Shown here one piece after another: positions 16,093 to 23,445 of a DNA stretch of 64,000 nucleotides. The stretch is taken from the NCBI RefSeq assembly GCF_900446215.1, contig NZ_UAQZ01000013.1, forward strand, positions 1 through 64,000, read 5' to 3'. Below the pieces are notes generated by a model, which was not told the origin of the DNA, searched no databases, and saw only the letters and a list, made by a program, of their open reading frames with translations. The position numbers and the translations under genes were made by a program. The DNA comes from Burkholderia cenocepacia (GTDB lineage Bacteria; Pseudomonadota; Gammaproteobacteria; Burkholderiales; Burkholderiaceae). Positions within the stretch are counted from its first letter, which is position 1; each line of letters opens with the position of its first letter.

Positions 16093-17783
16093 ACGGACAA
16101 CCCCGCCGCCTCGGCGTGCGCAACGCCCTCGCCGGCCCACTCGACGTCGACGACGCGCACCGGCATGCGGTGGGCGATGCAGTACGCGAGCCAGCGCGTC
16201 TGGTTGTCCTGCAGCCGGTCGCCCGGGCCCTTCACCTCGATCAGCTCGTAGCGGCGTTCGGCGGGCCAGAAGCGGACGAGATCGGGCAAGCCGGACCGGT
16301 TGCTGCGGATATCCGCGAGCAGGCGCGTGAACCACAGCCGCAGGTGTTCGGGCGGCAGGCAGGCGAGCGCTTCGTCGAGCAGGGCGTCCGTCAGCACGCC
16401 CCAGAACACGAACGGCGATTGCAGCCCGGCCTTCGTCGCGAAATGCCGGCGGATCGTGTCGCGGTACGCGCCCGAATCGAGCTGCGCGAAGCAGGCATCG
16501 AAGGCCGCCGCGCGGCGCACGGCGAAATCGGGCGCATGCAGGTCGGCCGGGCCGCGCTGGAACGGGTGAAAGAACGCGCCGGGCACGGCCGCGAACACGG
16601 GCTCCCAGCACAGCAGCCCGAACAGCGAATTGATCAGCGTGTTTTCGACGTAGTGGACCGGCGACGCCGGCTGCGCGAGGTGGTCGCGCACCGCGAACTC
16701 GACGCTGACGAACGCGTCGGGACGCGCGAGCACGAGCGTCTCGCGCGGCACGTCGGCCGCAGCGGCCGCGCGTTCGACGCGCTGGCCGGCGCGACGCTGC
16801 AGGCGCGGCAGCATGCGCTCGACGCGCTGCCGCTCCTCGTCACTCTCGAAGCCGCCGCGCGCGTCGAGCGCCAGCGCGAGCGCGTCGTCGTCGCGCCCGC
16901 AGCGTTCGAGCACGCGGATGCGCCGGTGCCGGCTGCCGGGCCACGCGCTGCGCGTGTACACGTCGAGCGCGGCGTCCCAGTCGGCACGGCGTTCGCACGC
17001 CTGGCCGAGCGCGAACAGCAGCTTCGCGCGGCGCGTCGCGAGCCACGGCTGCGCGCAGTCGACTGCGTCCAGCGCGCGGATCAGGTCGTCGAACGGCAGA
17101 TCGTCGGGCCACGCGTCGAGCGCGTCGCGGCCCATCTGCAGCGCGAGATACGCGTCGACGTCGCCGCGCTGCTGGAACGCGCGCGACGACGGCGCGATCG
17201 GCACGCTTTCGTACTGGAACACGCCGAGATCGGCGAGCACGAATTCACTCCAGTCCTGATGCAGATTGCCGAAGAACATCAGCCGCAGCCGGTCGCACAG
17301 CGCGCCGACCGTCACACGCAGCACGCGGTCGTCGCACTGCGCGCACCACGCGTCGAGCGGTTGCGCGACGTCGTGCGCGGGCCGCAGCCGGTCGAGCCAG
17401 TCGGACTTGCGCTCGCCCGCATGCGCGGCGAGCGACGGAAAGATGCGCAGCAGATCGGCCTTGGTCGACAGCGCGAACAGTTCGTCGAGCGTGAGCGCCG
17501 GCGCCGGATCGACCCAGCCGAGCGCGACGAGCGGCGCGGCGGCGTCGAGCGGGCAGCCGATCTCGTCGTACACGAGCTTGCTCGCACGGAAATCGGACCC
17601 GTTGCGCATCAGCATCCGCACGAGCAGCGCACGCGACGCCTGCGGCAGCGTCGCGAACTGCCGGACGAACGCGTGCTCGTGCGCATCGAACAGGTCGTCG
17701 TAACGCTCGCCGAGCCAGGTCAGCGCGCGTTCGAAATTGGTCAGGTAGTAAAACGCCGGGGGCGTGGGCGAGGCAGGCGTCAC
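16089..17783 (-). CDS. FAN1-like VRR-NUC domain nuclease
   Basis: 564 residues. The C-terminal VRR-NUC domain is intact: GLPDLVRFWPAERR, then ELIEVKGPGDRLQDNQTRW, the PD-(E)xK metal site. The N-terminal FYYLTNFERALTWLGERYDDL and SRALLVRMLMRNG stretches and a TPR-like middle match bacterial FAN1. FAN1 enzymes cut branched DNA and take part in interstrand crosslink repair. The start is GTG at 17783. The gene is coupled by a 4-base overlap to the nuclease-helicase behind it, so the two probably act together. A perfect LexA box sits 13 bases upstream of the start codon, so induction by DNA damage is expected. Confidence 0.88.
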   Translation of the reverse strand: MTPASPTPPAFYYLTNFERALTWLGERYDDLFDAHEHAFVRQFATLPQASRALLVRMLMRNGSDFRASKLVYDEIGCPLDAAAPLVALGWVDPAPALTLDELFALSTKADLLRIFPSLAAHAGERKSDWLDRLRPAHDVAQPLDAWCAQCDDRVLRVTVGALCDRLRLMFFGNLHQDWSEFVLADLGVFQYESVPIAPSSRAFQQRGDVDAYLALQMGRDALDAWPDDLPFDDLIRALDAVDCAQPWLATRRAKLLFALGQACERRADWDAALDVYTRSAWPGSRHRRIRVLERCGRDDDALALALDARGGFESDEERQRVERMLPRLQRRAGQRVERAAAAADVPRETLVLARPDAFVSVEFAVRDHLAQPASPVHYVENTLINSLFGLLCWEPVFAAVPGAFFHPFQRGPADLHAPDFAVRRAAAFDACFAQLDSGAYRDTIRRHFATKAGLQSPFVFWGVLTDALLDEALACLPPEHLRLWFTRLLADIRSNRSGLPDLVRFWPAERRYELIEVKGPGDRLQDNQTRWLAYCIAHRMPVRVVDVEWAGEGVAHAEAAGLSV

Positions 17784-17795
17784 GGGGATCGATCA

Positions 17796-17811
17796 CTGTA
17801 CATTTGTACAG
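17796..17811 (-). promoter_or_regulatory. LexA (SOS) box
   Basis: CTGTACATTTGTACAG fits the CTGT-N8-ACAG LexA consensus of beta- and gamma-proteobacteria, and its 7-base arms CTGTACA/TGTACAG are perfect complements. It lies 13 bases before the GTG of the FAN1-like gene. An AT-rich stretch containing TTGATA (17822-17827, reverse strand) is at a suitable distance for a -35 element, so LexA would cover the -10 region. Confidence 0.88.
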
Positions 17812-17837
17812 GTCGCAATCATATCAAATGTGACGGA

Positions 17838-17857
17838 CGATGCCGCACGCGGCATCG
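17838..17857 (-). terminator. Hairpin downstream of the MipA/OmpV gene
   Basis: Perfect 9-base arms CGATGCCGC and GCGGCATCG with a 2-base loop, 22 bases past the stop of the MipA gene. There is no U-run, so termination efficiency is uncertain. It also separates that gene from the LexA-controlled promoter. Confidence 0.5.
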
Positions 17858-17879
17858 CCCTTTCGCTGCCCGCCACGGG

Positions 17880-18761
17880 TCAGAACTGGTAATTCACCGA
17901 CATGTCGAACACGCCGTTGGTCGACTGCTGCGTGATTGGGCTGCGCGCCGCGCGGCCGACGAGCTGCTCGATCGCGCCGTCCATCGTCACGAACCAGTGC
18001 TTGTTCACGAACCACACCATCGTCACGCCGAGGCCGGCCGACTTGATCCCCGCCCCCGACGAATAGGTCGGCAACCCCGAGCGCGCGGCCGCGCCCGGGT
18101 TCACGCCGAACCAGCTGTTCATGTAGCGGGAATCGGCGAACGTCACGGTCGGCCCCGCGAACCAGAAGAAGTGTTCGTTGCTGCCCGGCATCGGCATGTA
18201 CGCGGAGAAATCGCCGGTCCAGCCGTTCGACCCGCCGATGCTGCGCCGGACGTCCGCGCGCAGCACGAGCGGGAAATCCTTCGACACCACGTAGTCGGCC
18301 GCGAGCTTCATCACGGGCGCCGCGTTGATGTTGTCGAGACCGTTCAGGTGGCCGAGATCATCGGCCGAACGGCGTCCGAGGTCATAGCCGACCGACAGGC
18401 TCACGCGCCAGTTCGGCCCGCGCAACACGTTCGCGCCGAGCCCCTCGCCGGTCGACAGGAAGAACAGGTCGCGATAGCGGATGTCGAAGTTCGGGCCGCC
18501 CATCACGCGATAGCGGTCGGAGCCCGCATAGCGCGGCTGCAGCGTCATCGCGGCGCCGACGCTCACTTGCCAGGTGGGGATATTCGGATCGAAGAGTTTC
18601 TGGAGCGGTACGCCCGCCGTGTATTGCCATTCGCCGAGCGGCGAAGGCGTCTGGGCCGACGCGTCGCGGGCGCCGGCGGCGGCGAGCGCGGCGAAGGCCG
18701 ACAGGCCGGATACGAACCGGCGTGCGCCGGGGGACAGCAACAGGCGAGCAACAGGGGTCAA
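17880..18761 (-). CDS. MipA/OmpV family outer membrane protein
   Basis: 293 residues. An N-terminal hydrophobic stretch ends in ASAQ, a signal peptidase site. The mature part alternates polar and aromatic strands typical of a small beta-barrel and ends in VNYQF, with the C-terminal phenylalanine used for barrel assembly. The frame is open to 18902, but no signal peptide would result from an earlier start. A TTG at 18761 with GGAG six bases upstream gives a proper signal sequence and is chosen. The family includes MltA-interacting scaffold proteins and OmpV porin-like proteins. The role here is unknown. Confidence 0.8.
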   Translation of the reverse strand: MTPVARLLLSPGARRFVSGLSAFAALAAAGARDASAQTPSPLGEWQYTAGVPLQKLFDPNIPTWQVSVGAAMTLQPRYAGSDRYRVMGGPNFDIRYRDLFFLSTGEGLGANVLRGPNWRVSLSVGYDLGRRSADDLGHLNGLDNINAAPVMKLAADYVVSKDFPLVLRADVRRSIGGSNGWTGDFSAYMPMPGSNEHFFWFAGPTVTFADSRYMNSWFGVNPGAAARSGLPTYSSGAGIKSAGLGVTMVWFVNKHWFVTMDGAIEQLVGRAARSPITQQSTNGVFDMSVNYQF

Positions 18762-18964
18762 GGCGGTCTCCGTCGGTTGCGCGAAACGAACCTGAAGGAA
18801 AGCGCGTCGCGCTTCATCGGCCGCAACAGCCGGCGGCCTGCTGCGCGAACGTAGCGTGCGCTGAATTAACGGACATCCTACGCGACACGCGCGCAGACGC
18901 AAAGCGCCCGTTGTGCACGGGCACTTTGCCGAAATCCGGCACGAGCCGGCGAATGATTGCGGAA

Positions 18965-19276
18965 TCAGAAACGCTCGACGTGATAGTCGCCGGCGAGCGC
19001 GGCCGGACTGCGCGTCGACATCATCCGCGAGAAGCCGTCGGCGAGCCGGCCGAGCGCGAGTTGCTTCTGGCTCGCGTCCCAGTGCGTGTAGGTGTCGTAC
19101 GCGGCATCGTCGAACGAAACGGTGACGGCGACCGGGCGGCCGCTGGCGCGAAAGCCGATCTGCAGCACGCCGCCCGGCAGTTCCTCGATGTGATAGTGCA
19201 GCGAACGCGATTCGAAATAGCGGCCCAGTACCTGAGCGATCGCGCGCTTGTCTGGCGATTGCACGTGAATGTCCAT
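18965..19276 (-). CDS. Hypothetical small protein, possible longer form from 19489
   Basis: 103 residues beginning MDIHVQSPDKRAIAQVLG, with GGAGG before the ATG at 19276. I recognise no domain. The same frame continues upstream without a stop to an ATG at 19489 (MNTPSMLHRPEPTTP), also preceded by GGAG. That extension is rich in proline, aspartate and glycine, so it reads as a disordered tail. The two starts could give two proteins from one message, or the upper one may be an artefact. It opens a block of small proteins of the stress type that runs to 23.4 kb. Confidence 0.65.
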   Translation of the reverse strand: MDIHVQSPDKRAIAQVLGRYFESRSLHYHIEELPGGVLQIGFRASGRPVAVTVSFDDAAYDTYTHWDASQKQLALGRLADGFSRMMSTRSPAALAGDYHVERF

Positions 19277-19591
19277 GTCGGTCCTCCTTTTCAAGGTTCG
19301 CGCGGCCGCTCGCGGCGCATGGCCTCCGCCCGGCATCCGCATCGGCGGCGGGTTCGACGGCGGATCGCCCTGCGGCAGCCCGTCGGGCACGGGCGGATCG
19401 ACCGGGTCGTCGTGTCCGGGCGGTGGCGGATCCGGATCGACGTCGGGTGTCGTCGGTTCGGGGCGATGCAGCATGGATGGCGTGTTCATGTCACTCCCGC
19501 GCGACGGCGCGCGCATCTCGATGGCGAGGCGAGCGCCCGCAAGCACCGTGCCTGCTCTCGCGCCGCGGCCATCGGGCGTTTGGTTCATCGG

Positions 19592-19891
19592 TCATTCGTC
19601 GTAAGCCGCCATGACGAGCCACATCGTGCGCCCCTCGGCGCTCAGTTGCACGGCGAGCGCGAACGGATCGGACGGCTCGCATCGCGCGATGAGCGCCTGC
19701 TGCGCGCGCTCCGGGCCGTCGTAGACGGTGTCGTTCAGTGCGCGTACCTCGTCCTTGCCGTCGAACATGCGGCGCTCCGGCCGATAGACCAGCGATTCGC
19801 GTTTCCACGTCGCGAAGCGTTCGCGCACGTGGCCGAAGTCGCCGCCGCAGACGTTCGCGTCGTAACGTATCCTTTCCCTGGCTGCATTCAT
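19592..19891 (-). CDS. Hypothetical protein
   Basis: 99 residues starting MNAARERIRYDANVCGG. The composition is that of a normal soluble protein (FGHVRERFATWKRESLVYRPERRMF, and a VQLSAEGRTMWLVMAAY C-terminus), and AGGA lies upstream of the ATG at 19891. I do not recognise a family. There is no signal peptide or membrane segment. It runs in the same direction as the 103-residue protein downstream and is divergent from the 82-residue protein. A large hairpin separates the two divergent starts. Confidence 0.6.
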   Translation of the reverse strand: MNAARERIRYDANVCGGDFGHVRERFATWKRESLVYRPERRMFDGKDEVRALNDTVYDGPERAQQALIARCEPSDPFALAVQLSAEGRTMWLVMAAYDE

Positions 19892-19958
19892 CACGATGTC
19901 CTCTCGTCTATACCGGACGCGTGCGCGTCGTATCCGCATGCCCGGCCCTCGCCGGCTT

Positions 19959-19998
19959 GCAAGCGCCGTGCCGCGGACACCGCGGGTACGGCGCTTGC
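19959..19998. repeat. Large inverted repeat
   Basis: Outer arms GCAAGCGCCGT (19959-19969) and ACGGCGCTTGC (19988-19998) are perfect complements. Inside them CCGCGG occurs twice (19971-19976, 19980-19985) and pairs with only a 1-2 base bulge. The whole can fold as a ~17-base-pair stem with a 3-base loop. It ends 27 bases before the start of the 82-residue gene, so in its transcript it would sit in the 5' leader. Confidence 0.6.
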
Positions 19999-20025
19999 GC
20001 CTTCTCATCGACAAGGAGGTTGACC

Positions 20026-20274
20026 ATGACCGTTCACGCCCCCGGCCGCCGCGACGCCGTGTCACCGGCTGCCGGACTGCTCCGGCTCGCCACGTCGCGC
20101 CCGCCGTCCGAAGACAAGACGGAGGAGCGCATCGACGAAGGGCTCGAGGAGACGTTCCCGGCCAGCGATCCGCCCGCCGTCGGCGGTGCGACGCGTATCG
20201 ACCCCGCCAAGCCGTCCGGCGAGCACGAACGTCGCGCGCCGCACGTCCCTTCCCCGCCCCGCGATCACGGCTGA
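20026..20274 (+). CDS. Conserved small acidic-motif protein of unknown function
   Basis: 82 residues. AAGGAGG lies six bases before the ATG at 20026, a strong ribosome binding site. The centre carries KTEERIDEGLEETFPASDPP, a motif I recall from many small, probably unstructured, proteobacterial proteins of unknown role. The rest is rich in Pro, Arg and Gly. It starts a run of plus-strand small stress genes (39-residue membrane peptide, CBS protein, PRC-barrel protein), each with its own good ribosome binding site, suggesting a shared transcript or regulon. Confidence 0.7.
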   Translation: MTVHAPGRRDAVSPAAGLLRLATSRPPSEDKTEERIDEGLEETFPASDPPAVGGATRIDPAKPSGEHERRAPHVPSPPRDHG

Positions 20275-20337
20275 CGGCGGCACCCGGCGCGCGGTGCATG
20301 GCAGCAGCGGCGCACCGGCGAAATCAGGAGCGATCCG

Positions 20338-20457
20338 ATGAAAGTCCTTGAACGCAGATGGCATGAAATCAGCGGCGCGGCCGGCGTCGCGGCGCTCGCC
20401 GCGATCGAAAGCGCGGTGGTGCTGGCAATCGTCACGGTGACGGGTATCGGTCACTGA
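20338..20457 (+). CDS. 39-residue single-span membrane peptide
   Basis: A short frame starting MKVLERRWHEISGAAG, with AGGAG eight bases before the ATG at 20338. Residues ~13-37 are hydrophobic (VAALAAIESAVVLAIVTVTG), so it should be an inner-membrane peptide with a charged N-terminus in the cytoplasm. It lies between two well-supported small genes on the same strand. No family is recognised. It is short, so the call rests on the ribosome binding site and the membrane segment. Confidence 0.55.
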   Translation: MKVLERRWHEISGAAGVAALAAIESAVVLAIVTVTGIGH

Positions 20458-20610
20458 CGTCCCGCACCGACCGGCCGCGGCGCCGCCGTGGAAGATGTAC
20501 AAGCGCGGTGGCAAATTTCTCCGTCGCCCGGCCGCCCAGGCCCGGCGTGCGCGCCGCGCGCGCGGCACGCGGCCTGCTCCCGTATCGTTCCGATCACGAA
20601 GGAGGCGTTC

Positions 20611-21042
20611 ATGTATCGCGTCAATGAGATCATGTCGCGCGACGTAGTGTGCGTCGCGCCGACCGACACGATCCGCCATGCGGCCGAATTGATGCAGCGC
20701 TTCGATATCGGCGTGCTGCCCGTGTGCGACGGCACCGAACTCGTCGCGATCGTGACCGACCGCGACCTCGCGGTGCGGGCGCTGTCGCACGGTCATTCGC
20801 CCGATACGCCGGTTCAGGCGGTCGCGTCCCGGCCGGTGCAGTGGTGCGTCGAGGACGATGGCGTCGGCGACGTCCAGCAGCGGATGGCCGACGTGCAGTT
20901 GCACCGGTTGCCGGTGCTCGACCGCAGCCTGAAGCTGGTCGGCATGGTGTCGCTCGGCGACATCGCGACGCGCGCCGGCGGTCCGGCGCGCGACGAGCTG
21001 GCCAATACGCTCGAGGACGTATCGCTGCCGCGCCGCCGTTGA
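20611..21042 (+). CDS. CBS-domain pair protein
   Basis: 143 residues made almost wholly of two CBS motifs: MSRDVVCVAPTDTIRHAAELM with GVLPVCDGTELVAIVTDRDL, and then VQQRMADVQLHRLPVLDR with LVGMVSLGDIA. Such Bateman modules bind adenosine nucleotides (ATP, AMP, NAD) and act as energy or redox sensors. GGAGG lies six bases before the ATG. It is a stand-alone module, so its target must be a separate protein. Its neighbours are PRC-barrel, BON and other stress-type proteins, which fits a stationary-phase or low-oxygen role. Confidence 0.88.
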   Translation: MYRVNEIMSRDVVCVAPTDTIRHAAELMQRFDIGVLPVCDGTELVAIVTDRDLAVRALSHGHSPDTPVQAVASRPVQWCVEDDGVGDVQQRMADVQLHRLPVLDRSLKLVGMVSLGDIATRAGGPARDELANTLEDVSLPRRR

Positions 21043-21142
21043 TCGGCGTCCCTCATCACCTCGCGGCCCGTTCTCCCGGCGCATTGCCCGCGCGGCGAAT
21101 TCGCATGCGCACCGGGTTGCCGCTACGATCAGGAGGTTTTCG

Positions 21143-21646
21143 ATGACAACGGACAAACCGTCGCGCGACCCCGCGCGCATCGTCGGCACCCGTCCGCGTA
21201 CGGCCGCCGGCGGGCCGGGGCCCGACGTGATGGCCGCCCGCACGTTCGAAGGCGATCGCGTGCTGACGATGGACGGCGACGACGTCGGCAAGGTCACCCA
21301 CATCATGCTCGACGTGCGCGCCGGGCGGATCGCGTATGCGGTCGTGTCGTCGGGCGGCCTGCTCGGGTTCGGCGACAAGCTGCTCGCAGTGCCGTGGAAC
21401 GCGCTCGTCCTCGATGCCGAGCGCGAGTGTTTCGTGCTGCCGGTCAACACCGAACGCGTGCGCGAGGCGCCCGGTTTCGACAAGAGCCGGTGGCCCGCGA
21501 TGGCGGACCCCGAATGGGCCGAAGCACTGCATGCGTACTACGGCCGCTCGCCGTACTGGCTGATCGAGGAAGGCGAAACGGCGCTCGATTCGCCGCCGTA
21601 CGAGGCGTCGCCGGGCGGCCCCGAGGACGGCACGCGGCAGCACTGA
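21143..21646 (+). CDS. PRC-barrel domain protein
   Basis: 167 residues. After a ~30-residue flexible N-terminus the PRC-barrel domain runs from ~residue 33 to 105: EGDRVLTMDGDDVGKVTHIMLDV, then GGLLGFGDKLLAVPW. The C-terminal part (WAEALHAYYGRSPYWL) is found in other proteobacterial PRC proteins. PRC barrels bind RNA, protein or reaction-centre partners; stand-alone ones are mostly stress proteins of unknown role. AGGAGG precedes the ATG by six bases. It is the last gene of the plus-strand small-gene run and converges with the DUF4142 gene. Confidence 0.85.
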   Translation: MTTDKPSRDPARIVGTRPRTAAGGPGPDVMAARTFEGDRVLTMDGDDVGKVTHIMLDVRAGRIAYAVVSSGGLLGFGDKLLAVPWNALVLDAERECFVLPVNTERVREAPGFDKSRWPAMADPEWAEALHAYYGRSPYWLIEEGETALDSPPYEASPGGPEDGTRQH

Positions 21647-21668
21647 CGCCTGCCCGCCGGAAAGCCGA

Positions 21669-22295
21669 TCACTGCGCGGCGGCCACCGTCTTCGCGAGTT
21701 GCCGCGCGGCGCTCAGGTGCGCGTTCAGCGTCGGCAGCGTGCGGGCCGCGAATGCGCGAAGCTGCGGATCGCGGCCCTCTTTCGCCTCGGTTTCGTAAAG
21801 CCGGACCGCCGCTTCGTGCGCGCGGGGCCCGGCCAGCGCCACGTACGCGGCATCGAACGCGCGCCCGTCCTTCGCCCGCAATGCCGTTACCTCTGGATCG
21901 ACGAGCATGCGCGTCTGCACCGGCACGCCCTTTTGCGCACCGATATGCCGCAATTCGTCCGCGATACGCGCGTGATCGTCGACCATCCTGCGGGCGAACG
22001 CCTTCACGTCCGCGTTCGACGAGCGGTCGAGCGCGAGCTGGCCGGCCTGCCGTTCCACCTTGCCGATCATGCCCGCCTTGTCGACGAATTCGGCATCGAT
22101 ACCGATCGGTCGTTGGGTCAGGCCAGCCTCGTCGGCGGTCGGGCCGGGGCGGATGACGCCGGGCGCGACCTGCGCGGATGACGCGGGCGGCGCCTGCGCG
22201 TGCGACAGCGCGGATGTCAGGATACTGACGGCGGCCGTCAGCACGATGGCCATCGGCCGCCGCGTGCCGGGTTTCATTCGGTGGAGTGTCGTCAT
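21669..22295 (-). CDS. DUF4142 domain secreted protein
   Basis: 208 residues. A basic N-terminus and hydrophobic stretch (MAIVLTAAVSILTSALSHA) form a signal peptide ending near SHAQA, so it should be periplasmic. The rest is a ferritin-like helical DUF4142 domain: FVDKAGMIGKVERQAGQLAL, FARRMVDDHARIADEL, and a C-terminal LPTLNAHLSAARQL helix that keeps the His typical of the family. GGAGG lies five bases before the ATG. The function of DUF4142 is unknown. It heads a minus-strand group of envelope-type genes. Confidence 0.85.
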   Translation of the reverse strand: MTTLHRMKPGTRRPMAIVLTAAVSILTSALSHAQAPPASSAQVAPGVIRPGPTADEAGLTQRPIGIDAEFVDKAGMIGKVERQAGQLALDRSSNADVKAFARRMVDDHARIADELRHIGAQKGVPVQTRMLVDPEVTALRAKDGRAFDAAYVALAGPRAHEAAVRLYETEAKEGRDPQLRAFAARTLPTLNAHLSAARQLAKTVAAAQ

Positions 22296-22344
22296 CCGGG
22301 CCTCCGTGTCGGGCGACGGAGCGGGCCGGCCGCCCGGTTTGCCG

Positions 22345-22890
22345 TCACGCGGGACGATGGGCCGACGTGAAGAAATCGGTCCACGCGCCGTTGTGCCACG
22401 CGCCCTCGGTACGCTCGACCGACAGCGCGCCGGCCGCGAGCATCGTCCGCTCGGCGAACGTGATCGTGCGCCGCGTCACGTGCGCGGCCAGCACGACGCC
22501 GTTCTCGCATTGCTTGAGCGCGCCATGCCCCTCCGGCGCATCGCCGCGCATCCGGCCGAGCGCGCCGCACAACGCGCCGACATAGCCGCCGACGAGCGGC
22601 ACCCCGATCCACGCGAGCGGCGAATGAAGCCCGACCAGATAGAGCAGCGCGGCCCCGGCGAGCCCGACGACCGCACCGATGGCCACGCCTTCCAGCGCGC
22701 CGAGGCCGCCCGGCCGCGCGGCGGAGTCCGCATAGACGTCGCCGCCGAGCCAGAACAGCGCGTGCTGTCCGGGCGGATTGAGAAAGAAGACCTTCACGTC
22801 GTCCCGATGCATGGCGTGGCCGCGCAACTGTTCCGCGCAGCGTTCCGCCTGTTCGAGCCGCGAGAAACGGCCCGCGATGATGGTGTCCAT
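22345..22890 (-). CDS. Hypothetical membrane protein with glycine-rich hydrophobic centre
   Basis: 181 residues from the ATG at 22890, with GGAGG seven bases upstream. The first ~60 residues look like a soluble alpha-beta unit (MDTIIAGRFSRLEQAERC, then the DVKVFFLNPPGQH strand). Residues ~70-110 are glycine-rich and hydrophobic (GVAIGAVVGLAGAALLYLVG), consistent with a helical hairpin in the membrane. The C-terminal part returns to a soluble alpha-beta form. It resembles small general-stress or membrane-associated proteins, but I cannot place it in a named family. Confidence 0.65.
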   Translation of the reverse strand: MDTIIAGRFSRLEQAERCAEQLRGHAMHRDDVKVFFLNPPGQHALFWLGGDVYADSAARPGGLGALEGVAIGAVVGLAGAALLYLVGLHSPLAWIGVPLVGGYVGALCGALGRMRGDAPEGHGALKQCENGVVLAAHVTRRTITFAERTMLAAGALSVERTEGAWHNGAWTDFFTSAHRPA

Positions 22891-22969
22891 GTCGAACCTC
22901 CTGCCCGGTGACGCGCAGGGCCGCGGGCGTGCGACGCCCGGTCGGCCCGGCGCTGGCCCGCGCATCACG

Positions 22970-23380
22970 TTACTTCCGGCGGATCTGCAGCTTGTCGCGC
23001 ACGCCGCTCACGCCGTCGACGTCGTGCGCGACGCGGATCGCGGTCGCGCGTTGCCGCTCGTCGGGCACGTTGCCCGTCAGTTCGACCACGCGATCGTGAA
23101 CCTGCACGTCGATGTCCGCGGAAGCCAGCCCGCGTTCGGCGACGAGCGCGGCCCGGACGCGGGACGCGAGCGTCGCATCGCGGATCTGGCCCCCGACGGC
23201 CGACGCCTGGCTCGCGAGCTTCGCACGCGTGCCCTCCTCGGCGGCTGCGTGGCGGGGTGTCGCGATCCATGCACACGACAGCATCAGTATGCTCGCGATC
23301 GGCACGACCGGCGTCCTGCGTCGGCCGCGTGCAGGCCGGCGGCAGCCGCCGTCGCGCCGCATGCTTTCCGTTGCGTCCAT
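22970..23380 (-). CDS. BON-domain periplasmic protein
   Basis: 136 residues. A charged N-terminus is followed by a hydrophobic segment (VVPIASILMLSCAWIA) that acts as a signal peptide or anchor; a cysteine in it could be a lipobox, but the fit is weak. The C-terminal ~75 residues are a BON domain: DATLASRVRAALVAERGL, DIDVQVHDRVVELTGNVPD, then VAHDVDGVSGVRDKLQI. BON domains of the OsmY type bind phospholipid surfaces under osmotic stress. GGAG precedes the ATG at 23380 by seven bases. It lies downstream of the hybrid kinase on the same strand. Confidence 0.85.
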   Translation of the reverse strand: MDATESMRRDGGCRRPARGRRRTPVVPIASILMLSCAWIATPRHAAAEEGTRAKLASQASAVGGQIRDATLASRVRAALVAERGLASADIDVQVHDRVVELTGNVPDERQRATAIRVAHDVDGVSGVRDKLQIRRK

Positions 23381-23445
23381 CGCGTCTCCTTTTCGTATGC
23401 GGCCGAGTGGCCAGGGGGCCGGCCGGCCGGGCCGCGTGCTCGCCG

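Noticed and set aside
13861..16251. A 796-residue open frame on the plus strand
   Set aside because: It lies wholly opposite the helicase gene, is Arg/Ala/Glu-rich, and has no domain or ribosome binding site; a GC-skew shadow.
13792..16611. A 939-residue frame reaching 16611 on the minus strand
   Set aside because: The conserved nuclease-helicase begins at 16092; the extra 173 residues overlap the C-terminal half of the FAN1-like gene in another frame and are Arg/Ala-rich.
16116..18854. A 912-residue open frame on the plus strand
   Set aside because: Opposite the FAN1-like and MipA genes, low-complexity Arg/Gln/His composition, and crosses the LexA box; not coding.
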